Shown: positions 7,102 to 14,652, counted from the stretch's first letter. The stretch is 23,767 nt of DNA from an uncultured Bacilli bacterium (GCA_934183705.1 CAKPSW010000012.1:1-23767); one strand, 5' to 3'. The notes: generated by a model from the letters alone, not told the origin. Numbers and translations: made by a program.

Positions 7102-7222
7102 GCATTTAGTAAATGCTTTGATATGAAAATGTCAGTCGCTCTCGGGTGGTGCGAGTAATAAGTAATTCCGAGTGAAAATATATAATTAAAAACTTACTAA
7201 AAACGCTTAGTAAGTTTTTCTA
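7102..7222 (+). ncRNA. Candidate independent small RNA of about 120 nt
   Basis: The plus strand has a near-consensus promoter and a predicted start near 7102. A hairpin follows at the very 5' end (GCATTT 7102-7107 with AAATGC 7111-7116). Next is a markedly GC-richer core at 7130-7174 (CTCGG 7141-7145 can pair with CCGAG 7168-7172). A strong intrinsic terminator ends at about 7222. The only ORF is 11 codons without a ribosome binding site. The core does not match any riboswitch, SRP, 6S or tmRNA pattern I know, and no plus-strand gene follows, so a trans-acting RNA is more likely than a riboswitch. It sits between zupT and two unknown genes, both on the other strand. Confidence 0.55.
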
Positions 7223-7229
7223 TTTTTTT
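7188..7229. terminator. Terminator ending the small RNA; also covers the end of the 102-aa gene
   Basis: AAAAACTTACTAA (7188-7200) pairs perfectly with TTAGTAAGTTTTT (7207-7219); loop AAACGC; then CTATTTTTTT. The stop codon of the minus-strand gene at 7197 lies in the stem, so it is bidirectional. Confidence 0.85.
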
Positions 7230-7505
7230 AGAAAATTTTCTTCTTTTATGTTGATTATTAATACCTTCATTATGTTTTAATAGAAGATACATATAATCTA
7301 TTCTAAAATCTTCAGTATTAATACTAACTAATGAACTACTATCTACATAACTTTTATCAATGTTATTAGTGGTATAAGTAATATCATTAATTAAATCTGT
7401 ATAATATATATTATCCTGTGTATATAAAACTATTTTTTCTACATAAATAGCACTACTTTTTTTCTTTTTATGGATTATATTTCCAACATAGAAATTATTT
7501 TCCAT
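7197..7505 (-). CDS. Unknown 102-residue basic protein
   Basis: A small soluble protein without recognised motifs. It has a Lys-rich N-terminal patch (HKKKKSS) and a strongly basic C-terminus (NQHKRRKFSKKIEKLTKRF). Its start overlaps the end of the upstream membrane-protein gene by 11 nt and no strong Shine-Dalgarno is seen, so translation is probably coupled. The two genes likely act together, perhaps as a membrane protein and a cytosolic partner, but no function can be assigned. Confidence 0.65.
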   Translation of the reverse strand: MENNFYVGNIIHKKKKSSAIYVEKIVLYTQDNIYYTDLINDITYTTNNIDKSYVDSSSLVSINTEDFRIDYMYLLLKHNEGINNQHKRRKFSKKIEKLTKRF

Positions 7506-7827
7506 AACTTATTAATCCTTTAAAAATATTATTAGTAACAACATTTAAATCTATTTCAAAAGATATAGTTTCATAATTTAAAGTGTTTTTTATATCATTA
7601 ATAATATACTTATAGTTATAAATAATTTCATATACTTTAAAAATGGAAATAATAGTATAAATAGTAACTATAATATTAATAAATAAATAATTAAATATGC
7701 TACTTATTATAAGCATAATGGATAGTTTTAATGTACATATAATTATTTTAACTATCATTTTCATAATAAAATAATTGTAATTATCATATGCTGTTATTTT
7801 TTGATTATTAAAATAAGTTTTATTCAT
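7495..7827 (-). CDS. Unknown small membrane protein, 110 residues
   Basis: A 110-residue protein with two adjacent hydrophobic helices at about 24-60 (FIMKMIVKIIICTLKLSIML, then IISSIFNYLFINIIVTIYTI). A polar C-terminal part rich in Tyr, Asn and Ile follows. The ATG at 7827 has GGAGATGAT just upstream and an excellent promoter at 7853-7881. It is the first gene of a two-gene operon with the overlapping basic protein gene, transcribed divergently from spoIVB. I recognise no family. Composition (very Ile/Asn/Tyr-rich) follows the AT bias of the genome. Confidence 0.7.
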   Translation of the reverse strand: MNKTYFNNQKITAYDNYNYFIMKMIVKIIICTLKLSIMLIISSIFNYLFINIIVTIYTIISIFKVYEIIYNYKYIINDIKNTLNYETISFEIDLNVVTNNIFKGLISYGK

Positions 7828-7852
7828 GCTATCATCTCCGTTTCGCTATAAT

Positions 7853-7881
7853 ATAATACATCAAAAAACCTTATTTGTCAA
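7853..7881 (-). promoter_or_regulatory. Promoter of the two-gene membrane/basic protein operon
   Basis: Minus strand TTGACA (7876-7881, consensus), 17-nt spacer, TATTAT (7853-7858). Confidence 0.8.
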
Positions 7882-7980
7882 TGCTTTGTAAACTACCAAT
7901 ATTTTTCTTTTATACTTTTATAATAATCGTAAATAATAATAATGTAGTCTGTGAAAATAAGTTAAAGGAGATGTTATTTT

Positions 7981-8976
7981 ATGTTTTTTAAAAAAATAAA
8001 AAACAGTTATCTTCTAATTCTACTAACATTACTTATTATTCCATGTTATGCTAAAGCTTATTCAGATTATATTATTGTAGGTGGGGAAAATATTGGTATT
8101 GAACTTAATTCTGATGGTGTAATTATTGTAGGTACTTATGAAGTTAATTCTATAAATCCCGCTAAAGATGCAGGATTATTAAATGGCGACAGAATAATTA
8201 AAATAAATAATCAAAATATTACTTCTATAGAAGATATGTTAAATGTAATTGAAGAAACAAAAAATAGAAAAGAAATAGAAATAACTTATAAAAGAGGAAA
8301 CAAAGAAGATAGTACTCAACTTAATCTAGTTAAAAGTGATAATAATGTCTATAAAACTGGATTATACGTAAAAGATAGCATAACTGGTGTAGGAACACTT
8401 ACCTATATCGACCCAAATACTAAGTTATTTGGAGCTTTAGGTCATGAAATAATAGAAAAAAATACTGGTCAAAAACTAGAAATTAAAGATGGTAAAATAT
8501 ATTCCTCAACTGTAACAGGAGTAACTAGAAGTAGTATTGGTTCTCCTGGAGAGAAGAATGCTAGCTATAATAGTAGTGAAGTATTTGGTAAGATAAATGA
8601 AAACATGCCTAGTGGTATTTTTGGTAATTATATTAAAGAATTACCAAATAAAAAGCAATATAAAGTAGCAAAAAAAGAAGAAGTAAAAAACGGTAAAGCC
8701 CAAATACTTACTGTTGTTGATGGTAGTACTATAGAAGCATTTGATATTAACATAATTAAGATGACTACTAGTAATACATCTAATAAAAACATCTTATTTG
8801 AAGTAACAGATGAAAAATTGTTAAAATTAACTGGTGGTATAGTTCAGGGAATGAGTGGTAGTCCAATAATTCAAAATGATACTATTATTGGAGCGGTAAC
8901 ACACGTAGTCGTGGATGATCCTAAAAAGGGATATGGAATATTTATAACTAAAATGTTAGAAGAAGGAGAAAACTAA
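7981..8976 (+). CDS. spoIVB: SpoIVB-type serine peptidase (PDZ + S55)
   Basis: SpoIVB is a secreted serine protease that, in spore formers, cleaves SpoIVFA in the intermembrane space and so triggers pro-sigma-K processing. This 331-residue protein has an N-terminal signal/anchor (residues 10-25, LLILLTLLIIPCYAKA). A PDZ domain follows at about 35-120 (AGLLNGDRIIKINNQNI), then the S55 domain. The catalytic His is His155 in FGALGHEI, and Ser292 lies in GIVQGMSGSPIIQND. The segment IIGAVTHVVVDDPKKGYGIF is characteristic of SpoIVB. It is somewhat shorter than the Bacillus protein. The start has AAAGGAGATG 7 nt upstream. The upstream region shows no convincing sigma-A promoter, consistent with (not proof of) control by a sporulation sigma factor. 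It is transcribed alone. Confidence 0.93.
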   Translation: MFFKKIKNSYLLILLTLLIIPCYAKAYSDYIIVGGENIGIELNSDGVIIVGTYEVNSINPAKDAGLLNGDRIIKINNQNITSIEDMLNVIEETKNRKEIEITYKRGNKEDSTQLNLVKSDNNVYKTGLYVKDSITGVGTLTYIDPNTKLFGALGHEIIEKNTGQKLEIKDGKIYSSTVTGVTRSSIGSPGEKNASYNSSEVFGKINENMPSGIFGNYIKELPNKKQYKVAKKEEVKNGKAQILTVVDGSTIEAFDINIIKMTTSNTSNKNILFEVTDEKLLKLTGGIVQGMSGSPIIQNDTIIGAVTHVVVDDPKKGYGIFITKMLEEGEN

Positions 8977-9004
8977 AATAAGACCTCTTGTGAGGTCTTA
9001 TTTT
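8975..9004. terminator. Bidirectional terminator between spoIVB and the kinase-like gene
   Basis: AAAATAAGACCTC (8975-8987) pairs perfectly with GAGGTCTTATTTT (8992-9004), loop TTGT. Both stop codons overlap or touch the hairpin. Confidence 0.92.
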
Positions 9005-9657
9005 CTATTCATATCATGAATGTATTCAATAGGATATTTATATTTTTTTAATACTTTAATATTACTAGGAGCATCATTATTAAATAAATTATTAATAGTT
9101 TTAATATCATAACCAGAGTATATACCATGATTATATAACCCTTCTATATATAATGATTTAAATAGAGAATATAAAGCTTTACTATTTCTATTTTTTAATT
9201 TATTAAAATCAAACAAGGTAGCTTTAGCATAAGTATCGATATCAATTATAGTAATTTCATCATTTCCTAAAATTACGTTATCACTATGCAAATCAGTAAT
9301 AAATATTTGTTTATCTGAAAGTGTATTAATAGAGTTTTGGATAGCAAAAAAATTATCTAAAGTATATGATGTATCTTTTAATAATATAGAAGTATAACTA
9401 GGTAAGTAATATTTCATTGTATATCCTCTTAAATCTTTTCTTTTATTAAATAAAAAGCTATATATTTTATAGAAATTATCTAAACCTAGACTATTTATAA
9501 ATGTTATTGTATCAAAATCAATGCCAGTATCTAATTCTCTAAATATTTTAATACATTCAAATTCAGATAGTTTATATACACTACCATATGAACCACCACC
9601 TATTTTAGATAATAAGTGATAACTTACTTCTTCATTACTGGAATTATAAAATTTCAT
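8998..9657 (-). CDS. Protein-kinase-fold protein
   Basis: A 219-residue cytosolic protein with a compact kinase-like fold. Using the ATG at 9657 as start (AGGGGG 8 nt upstream; a longer frame begins upstream but covers this site), the features are as follows. A glycine-rich loop IGGGSYGSVYKL lies at 19-30 and a candidate ATP-anchoring Lys37 in CIKIF. The catalytic loop FITDLHSDNVIL (119-130) has Asp122 and Asn127. IIDIDTYA supplies the metal-binding Asp in the DFG position. There is no extracellular part or transmembrane helix. The size and the DLHxDN loop fit small bacterial kinase-like enzymes (aminoglycoside/choline or Ser/Thr kinase-like). The substrate is unknown. It has its own promoter and is monocistronic. 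Confidence 0.8.
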   Translation of the reverse strand: MKFYNSSNEEVSYHLLSKIGGGSYGSVYKLSEFECIKIFRELDTGIDFDTITFINSLGLDNFYKIYSFLFNKRKDLRGYTMKYYLPSYTSILLKDTSYTLDNFFAIQNSINTLSDKQIFITDLHSDNVILGNDEITIIDIDTYAKATLFDFNKLKNRNSKALYSLFKSLYIEGLYNHGIYSGYDIKTINNLFNNDAPSNIKVLKKYKYPIEYIHDMNRK

Positions 9658-9684
9658 TATAATACCCCCTTTTTGAATGCCTAT

Positions 9685-9713
9685 ATAATACCACAAAAAA
9701 AGAAAAAAGTAAA
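9685..9713 (-). promoter_or_regulatory. Promoter of the kinase-like gene
   Basis: Minus strand TTTACT (9708-9713), 17-nt T-rich spacer, TATTAT (9685-9690). It begins inside the folD terminator. Confidence 0.6.
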
Positions 9714-9738
9714 GAAGACTATATTTTTAATCTTCTTT
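9701..9738 (-). terminator. Terminator of the trmD-folD operon
   Basis: AAAGAAGA (9711-9718) and TCTTCTTT (9731-9738) form an 8-bp stem. On the minus strand it is followed by ACTTTTTTCTTTTTTTG. The folD stop at 9727 lies in the loop. Confidence 0.8.
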
Positions 9739-10569
9739 CATTCTAATAAAATGAGCTTTATAAGTATTATATCCAAGTTCTGCTACTGTCATTTGACCTA
9801 CTCCACCAGGTACTGGCGAGATATAACTTGCTTTATCTTTAACTTCTTCAAATAATACATCTCCACATAATTTACCGTCTTCCATTCTATTTATTCCAAC
9901 ATCAATTATTACAGAACCTTCTTTTACATCTTCTTTTTTAATAAAGTTGGCACGTCCTATAGCAACCACTAAAATATCTGCATTCTTAGTATAAAAGCTT
10001 AAATTCTTAGTTTTAGAGTGACATAATGTAACAGTAGCATCATTATTAGCCATAAGTAAAGCAAGAGGTTTTCCAACTAAATCACTTCTTCCCACAATAA
10101 CAACATTTTTACCATTAATATCTATATTATAGTATTTTAATAGATCTATAATTCCCATAGGAGTACATGGAACTAAAGAATCTATGTTATGACTTAATCT
10201 TCCAATATTAATATCTGTAAGCCCATCTACATCCTTACATGGTAATATAGCGTTTTGTATTTTTTTAGCATTTAAATGATTAGGGATAGGCATTTGTACT
10301 AAAATACCATCTACATTATCATCGTTATTTAACTTTTCTATTATATTTAAAAGTTCTTCTTCTTTAATGTTTTCATCTAATTTAATGTGATTAAAATTAA
10401 AGCCTAGACTTTCAGCCATCTTATTTTTTTGTCTTACATATACACTACTAGCGGGATCTTCTCCTATTTGAATAACAGTAAGACCAAGTTTAGTATCAAG
10501 TTTATTTATTTTATCTTTTAAATCTTCTAATAATTTAGCCTTAACCACTTTACCATCTAATAATTCCAT
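9727..10569 (-). CDS. folD: Methylenetetrahydrofolate dehydrogenase/cyclohydrolase FolD
   Basis: FolD oxidises 5,10-methylene-THF and hydrolyses the product to 10-formyl-THF, linking ThyA's cofactor to Fmt's formyl donor. The 280-residue protein has the active-site YVRQK with Tyr44 and Lys48, QMPIP (92-96) for QLPLP, DVDG at 113-116 and VPCTPMGI at 133-140. The nucleotide-binding IVGRSDLVGKP follows at 158-168 and SPVPGGVGQMTVAEL at 251-265. The usual GGVGPMT has Gln259 in place of Pro. The start at 10569 is chosen because AGAGG lies about 8 nt upstream and MELLDGK matches the normal N-terminus; an 11-codon extension overlaps the upstream gene. It is the last gene of the trmD operon, one base after the preceding stop codon. 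Confidence 0.96.
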   Translation of the reverse strand: MELLDGKVVKAKLLEDLKDKINKLDTKLGLTVIQIGEDPASSVYVRQKNKMAESLGFNFNHIKLDENIKEEELLNIIEKLNNDDNVDGILVQMPIPNHLNAKKIQNAILPCKDVDGLTDINIGRLSHNIDSLVPCTPMGIIDLLKYYNIDINGKNVVIVGRSDLVGKPLALLMANNDATVTLCHSKTKNLSFYTKNADILVVAIGRANFIKKEDVKEGSVIIDVGINRMEDGKLCGDVLFEEVKDKASYISPVPGGVGQMTVAELGYNTYKAHFIRMKED

Positions 10570-10570
10570 A

Positions 10571-11050
10571 TTATCTACCTCTTCCCTTCTTTTCACTCTC
10601 ATCTATTTGATTAAACATTTGCATAAGTACTTCTTGCTTCTTTTTATTTCTTAATTTATATAATTTATTGCGATATCCATCTATAATTAATTGTAATTTT
10701 TTTAAAGTAAGTCTAGAATAAGAACTTCCCAAATATTTAGAATATTCATTTAAAATAGTAAGTTTTAATCTTTCAGCTTCTTTTATTTTATCTCTTATTC
10801 TGCCATCTGCACTATCGTCATCTTCATCATCATAAAAAGTATTATAATCCTTTATTATCTTATTAATCCTAATATCTATCTTCTTTTTTATTAATTTATT
10901 TGTAAGTTCTGGTGAAACAAACACTATTTTGTTAACTTCTATATCATCTTTCTTTTTAGTTTTAGGAGATACACTATATCCATTTTTATTATATTCTAAA
11001 TATACAATTTCCCCTGTTTTATTATCTTTATTAATAAAATAATTATGCAT
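10571..11050 (-). CDS. Unknown charged protein in the trmD-folD operon
   Basis: A 159-residue, highly charged soluble protein. It starts within trmD (8-nt overlap in ATGCATAA) with a G-run as ribosome binding site, and ends one base before folD, so it is co-translated with both. Residues 1-55 look like small beta-strands with Lys-rich turns. An acidic patch FYDDEDDDSAD sits near 72-82. The second half is helical and basic, probably a coiled coil (KIKEAERLKLTILNEYSKYL; KLYKLRNKKKQEVLMQMFNQ). I do not recognise a family. Its place in a tRNA/folate operon hints at a housekeeping or RNA-related role, but that is inference only. Confidence 0.75.
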   Translation of the reverse strand: MHNYFINKDNKTGEIVYLEYNKNGYSVSPKTKKKDDIEVNKIVFVSPELTNKLIKKKIDIRINKIIKDYNTFYDDEDDDSADGRIRDKIKEAERLKLTILNEYSKYLGSSYSRLTLKKLQLIIDGYRNKLYKLRNKKKQEVLMQMFNQIDESEKKGRGR

Positions 11051-11717
11051 CTTTACCCCCTAATAAATCCGGTCTATTTTTCTTAGTAAGTTCTATTTGC
11101 ATCTCATGCCTATACTTATTAATATTTTCATGATGACCACTTAAAAGTACATCAGGTACCTTCATACCTCTATATTCAACAGGTTTAGTATAATTAGGAT
11201 AATCAAGTAGATTATCATTAAAACTTTCACTAGTAAGAGAACTGATATTAATAACACCTGGAATAAGTCTAATAACACTATCCATAACTACCATTGAAGG
11301 AATTTCTCCACCAGTTAAAACAAAATCACCAATAGAAATTTCCATATCTACTATTGTTTTAATTCTCTCATCAAACCCTTCATAATGGCCACATAGTAGT
11401 ATTAAATGTTTCTTTAAAGATAAATCATAAGCTATCTTTTCCTTATAAACCACTCCACCAGGAGTCATCATAATAACAAATGCATCATCATCTTTAAGAG
11501 CATCAATAGCTCTAAAGATAGGATCACACATAAGTACCATTCCGCCTCCCCCACCGAAAGGATAATCATCAACTTGTTTATTATTATAAACTGTATAATC
11601 TCTAATATTATGAATATTAACTTTTACTTTACCATTATCTATTGCTCTTTTAATAATGGATTCTGTTAGGAAATTATCATACATATTAGGAAATAAAGTT
11701 AAAACATCTATTACCAT
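11043..11717 (-). CDS. trmD: tRNA (guanine-37-N1)-methyltransferase TrmD
   Basis: TrmD methylates G37 next to the anticodon and prevents +1 frameshifting. The protein has 224 residues, slightly short of the usual 240-250. It has the SPOUT trefoil-knot motifs: PFGGGGGMVL (SAM-site loop), MTPGG, LLCGHYEGFDERI with the catalytic Asp region, then IGDFVLTGGEIPSMVVMD. The C-terminal domain ends PDVLLSGHHENINKYR and KNRPDLL, as in the family. A GGTGGTAATGAT Shine-Dalgarno precedes the ATG and a consensus promoter sits at 11741-11769. It heads a three-gene operon with an unknown gene and folD. rimM, usually its operon partner, lies directly upstream on the same strand. Confidence 0.97.
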   Translation of the reverse strand: MVIDVLTLFPNMYDNFLTESIIKRAIDNGKVKVNIHNIRDYTVYNNKQVDDYPFGGGGGMVLMCDPIFRAIDALKDDDAFVIMMTPGGVVYKEKIAYDLSLKKHLILLCGHYEGFDERIKTIVDMEISIGDFVLTGGEIPSMVVMDSVIRLIPGVINISSLTSESFNDNLLDYPNYTKPVEYRGMKVPDVLLSGHHENINKYRHEMQIELTKKNRPDLLGGKDA

Positions 11718-11740
11718 ATATCATTACCACCCTACTAAAT

Positions 11741-11769
11741 ATTATAATATAATATTAAATAATTGTAAA
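11741..11769 (-). promoter_or_regulatory. Promoter of the trmD-unknown-folD operon
   Basis: Minus strand TTTACA (11764-11769), 17-nt spacer, TATAAT (11741-11746) between rimM and trmD. Confidence 0.8.
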
Positions 11770-11771
11770 TT

Positions 11772-12263
11772 CTAAATATCAAATAAACCATCTATATCTT
11801 TAATATAAACTTTTTTATTACTAATATCTATTTTATCAACTAAATTATCATTATAAGGAATTAAATATTCCTTCTTACCTAATATAACAAGTAAGCTATA
11901 CTTATCATATCTTTCTATATCTTTAATTTTTCCTACATTTATACCTTTATATATAACATTAATACCTATAATATCTTCATCTAGATATTTATTATTATCT
12001 AACATAATATCGTCTTTATTAATATATACATTTAATCCTTTATATTTAAGTACATCATTTATATTATCATATCCTACTAAAGTAATCATATCAAAATTCT
12101 TGTGTTTTCGATAAGAACTTATAACTTCTTTATATTTTTTATCAATATATATATTCATATCTTTTATAAAGACTTTATCTTTATAAGGAAATTTAGATAA
12201 TAATCTAACTTCTCCCTTTATACCATGAGTATTTACTATCTTTCCAATCTTAATTAACTGCAT
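11772..12263 (-). CDS. rimM: 16S rRNA processing protein RimM
   Basis: RimM binds ribosomal protein uS19 and assists 30S maturation. The 163-residue protein opens MQLIKIGKIVNTHGIKGEVR, the conserved RimM N-terminal signature (VGxIxxTHGIKGEV). It closes with a PRC-barrel domain (KDIERYDKYSLLVILGKKEY followed by LIPYNDNLVDKIDISNKKV). The start at 12263 is chosen from this alignment; a seven-codon extension would overlap the upstream methyltransferase gene. No strong Shine-Dalgarno is visible, and the gene begins one base after the upstream stop, so translational coupling is likely. Order methyltransferase-rimM-trmD on one strand fits a ribosome/tRNA maturation cluster. Confidence 0.95.
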   Translation of the reverse strand: MQLIKIGKIVNTHGIKGEVRLLSKFPYKDKVFIKDMNIYIDKKYKEVISSYRKHKNFDMITLVGYDNINDVLKYKGLNVYINKDDIMLDNNKYLDEDIIGINVIYKGINVGKIKDIERYDKYSLLVILGKKEYLIPYNDNLVDKIDISNKKVYIKDIDGLFDI

Positions 12264-12264
12264 A

Positions 12265-12993
12265 TTACTTATTATATATCTCATACAAAAGTATTGAAGT
12301 AGCTACTCCTGCATTTAAACTTTCTACTATTTTATTCATTTTAATATATAAATACTCATCACATAACTTACTAATATTATCACTCATACCTCTTCCTTCA
12401 TTTCCTATTATTAATGCGTAACGCTCAGGTATATCAATATCTCTAATATCTACTCCACCATCTACTTTAGTACCATATATAGTATAATTATTATCTTTTA
12501 AATATTTAATAGTATCTTCTATATCACGAGTAATAATATTGATATGAAATATCATACCTTGCGTAGATCTAATAACCTTAGAACTATATAAATCAGCGCA
12601 TTTCTTACTTAAAATAATCGTATCTACATCAAACGCCATAGAAGATCTAATAATAGTACCAAGATTACCAGGATCTTGAATATCTTCGAGTATTAATACT
12701 TTATTTCCTATATCTTCTTCTTTCTTTTTATAACAAATCCCCATAACTTTAGGATAACTATCCATAGAGGATATCCTCTTCATTACTTTATCATTAACGT
12801 ATGTTATAGGTCCATTAAAAGGTATATTAATGTCTTCTAAAAGTATTAATTCTTTAAGTAAATTACTACGTATAGCTTCAAGTACTAAATGCTCTCCTTC
12901 TATTAAGAAAGTATTAGTACTATCTCTATATTTTTTTTCATTTAGTTTACATATATCTTTAATTTTATCATTATTTACTGAAGTTATAACCAT
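12265..12993 (-). CDS. TrmH/SpoU-family RNA 2'-O-ribose methyltransferase
   Basis: SpoU (TrmH) enzymes transfer a methyl group from SAM to ribose 2'-OH of rRNA or tRNA. The 242-residue protein has an N-terminal L30e-like substrate-binding domain (residues 1-90, with FLIEGEHLVLEAI), then the SPOUT domain. Motif 1 is DPGNLGTIIRSS (108-118, Asn110 and Arg116), motif 2 IIGNEGRGMSD (195-205) and motif 3 VESLNAGVATSILLYE (223-238). The domain arrangement fits the YsgA/RlmB type, but the target nucleotide cannot be deduced. AAGGAG lies 8 nt before the ATG. It is the first gene of a pair with rimM. Confidence 0.93.
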   Translation of the reverse strand: MVITSVNNDKIKDICKLNEKKYRDSTNTFLIEGEHLVLEAIRSNLLKELILLEDINIPFNGPITYVNDKVMKRISSMDSYPKVMGICYKKKEEDIGNKVLILEDIQDPGNLGTIIRSSMAFDVDTIILSKKCADLYSSKVIRSTQGMIFHINIITRDIEDTIKYLKDNNYTIYGTKVDGGVDIRDIDIPERYALIIGNEGRGMSDNISKLCDEYLYIKMNKIVESLNAGVATSILLYEIYNK

Positions 12994-13030
12994 TACTTTT
13001 CTCCTTCATAAATATTATAATATAAATTAA

Positions 13031-13064
13031 AGAAAAAGAAAAGAATATTACTAAAAATATTCTT
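13031..13064 (-). terminator. Terminator of the 503-residue surface protein gene
   Basis: AAGAATATT (13041-13049) and AATATTCTT (13056-13064) form a 9-bp stem, followed on the minus strand by TTCTTTTTCTTT. Confidence 0.8.
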
Positions 13065-13077
13065 ATTATATTTTATA

Positions 13078-14589
13078 TTAAATAGTTGGTTTTTCATTTA
13101 CATAAAATGGATTACCCACTGTTCCATCCCCTCCACTTATTGCGTTAGATAAGAGAGAAACTACCGGACGCACCGCGAAATTATTATTGACATTGTAGCG
13201 GTCAACATAACCAAAATAATGAACAGAACCTACAATAGCATAACCGCCCGCGACATCATTATTTGAATTATAGTAATAATCAGGTGTCATCGTCCAATAC
13301 CAGTAGTTACCTCCTTTAGGATCCAAATAATAACTATTATTTGTAATATAGCTTTCTGTAGCATAATCATAAGCATTCGCTCCGCTCATAACTATTTCAT
13401 CTGTTGTAGGAAGCCCTATTGGATTTGTTAATGCACCATTACCAAGCGTATTACTAACTGTAAACTTATCATTATTATTTGTACACTTAAGTGTTGGATT
13501 ATGATCAATATGGTTTCTCTTATACGATGCATAAGCTGTATGATTGGTTCCTATACCATTTCCGGTAAATGTTTGCCCGCCAACATTATTTACTTGTATT
13601 ACTTCTCTATCATTACAATATATGGCATCAGCGATATACTGACTATAACTACTTAAGTTATTTTGATACCAAGTATCAATTACTGTTTTAATAGTACTAT
13701 CATTAGTATTTGCGTGTGTAGCATTATATGTAGATGCACCAGTAGTTCCATACATATATCCTACATATGCATTATCATCACGACTATTATTATATTTAGA
13801 ATAACTTATATACTGATTAGCACTAGAATTATTAGGATTTCCTGTATATATCATTCTAATAGTTCCATCACCATTTATTCTTATTATTTGCCACCAGTTT
13901 TTAGCAAAGTATACGTAGTTATTATCTACATTTCCTCTAAAATAGTATGAATTTCCTAAATCATCTTCTGCAACATACACTCCGTTAGTACCGTCTCCCA
14001 ATCCAGTAGCAAGTGCATCGCCACTATTATTCTTTTTAACACCACTATTACCACTTACCGTAGTAAAGTCTGGAGTATGAGAGGTATCTACACTTAGTCC
14101 TAAGTTAGTTAAAGTAATTGAGGATGGATCTTTTGGTAATTCATACTCTTCAGTAATTAAAGTAATACCATTAGGTACTATCAAATCGCCACCATTTTCA
14201 TAACCTAATATTGATTTTATTGTAACAGTATTATTAGTACTAGAAGTATTATTTAAATATAACTTAATAAATTTATTTTCTGTATAACCTATTATGTCAC
14301 TTACTTTATCTTTAGAGTCTTTATATACTTTTACTTCTATATTAGTACTAGTATCATATCCAACTGCATATTTAACACTACCATTATTTGTATTCTTTAA
14401 GTGAAAATATATAGTTTTACTACTACTTTTTGGAACTGTAATAGTAGTTCCTTCCCCTACAGTTATATTATATACATTACCTTCATTGTTTGAAGCTATA
14501 GTACTTACGGCAAAAGTATTATAAAGCATATATACCCCAAATAATATTAATATAACTAATATAATTATTATTATCTTCTTCTTATCCAT
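13078..14589 (-). CDS. Large surface-anchored protein with C-terminal C-type-lectin/FGE-like domain
   Basis: A 503-residue protein with a Lys-rich N-terminus and one hydrophobic helix (residues 6-27), a signal anchor placing the rest outside. Residues 40-150 look like an immunoglobulin-type beta domain. From about 195 a domain rich in Asn, Tyr, Gly and Trp follows. It includes NWWQIIRINGDGTIRMIY, YWYWTMTPDYY, and near the end NNNFAVRPVVSLLSN. The closing 'N-F-x-VRPV-SL' resembles FGE/C-type-lectin-fold domains (DUF6273-like), used for display and sometimes diversified by retroelements. The last 45 codons before VRPVV have more G/C than the rest of the gene. Its GGTGGTGAT Shine-Dalgarno directly follows a terminator hairpin; no separate promoter is seen. 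Confidence 0.8.
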   Translation of the reverse strand: MDKKKIIIIILVILILFGVYMLYNTFAVSTIASNNEGNVYNITVGEGTTITVPKSSSKTIYFHLKNTNNGSVKYAVGYDTSTNIEVKVYKDSKDKVSDIIGYTENKFIKLYLNNTSSTNNTVTIKSILGYENGGDLIVPNGITLITEEYELPKDPSSITLTNLGLSVDTSHTPDFTTVSGNSGVKKNNSGDALATGLGDGTNGVYVAEDDLGNSYYFRGNVDNNYVYFAKNWWQIIRINGDGTIRMIYTGNPNNSSANQYISYSKYNNSRDDNAYVGYMYGTTGASTYNATHANTNDSTIKTVIDTWYQNNLSSYSQYIADAIYCNDREVIQVNNVGGQTFTGNGIGTNHTAYASYKRNHIDHNPTLKCTNNNDKFTVSNTLGNGALTNPIGLPTTDEIVMSGANAYDYATESYITNNSYYLDPKGGNYWYWTMTPDYYYNSNNDVAGGYAIVGSVHYFGYVDRYNVNNNFAVRPVVSLLSNAISGGDGTVGNPFYVNEKPTI

Positions 14590-14601
14590 ATCATCACCAC
14601 C

Positions 14602-14652
14602 AAAAAACTACGAAAAACGCCTAATATTTCTATTAGCTATTTCCGTAGTTTT
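14602..14652 (-). terminator. Terminator or attenuator between leader ORF and surface protein gene
   Basis: On the minus strand AAAACTACG (14644-14652) pairs with CGTAGTTTT (14604-14612). An inner stem of CTAATA with TATTAG (14621-14636) has a 4-nt loop. The run TTTTTT ends at 14602 and the surface gene's Shine-Dalgarno follows at once. Transcripts from 14797-14825 must pass this hairpin to reach the surface gene, so it may act as an attenuator. Confidence 0.7.

Noticed and set aside
7130..7180. T-box or known riboswitch, because of the string GGGTGGTGCGAG
   Set aside because: It only loosely resembles the T-box bulge (GGGTGGTACCGCG), lacks a specifier stem and anti-terminator, and no plus-strand gene follows.
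12265..12284. Longer RimM starting at 12284
   Set aside because: It would overlap the upstream gene, lacks a ribosome binding site, and the family N-terminus aligns with the ATG at 12263.
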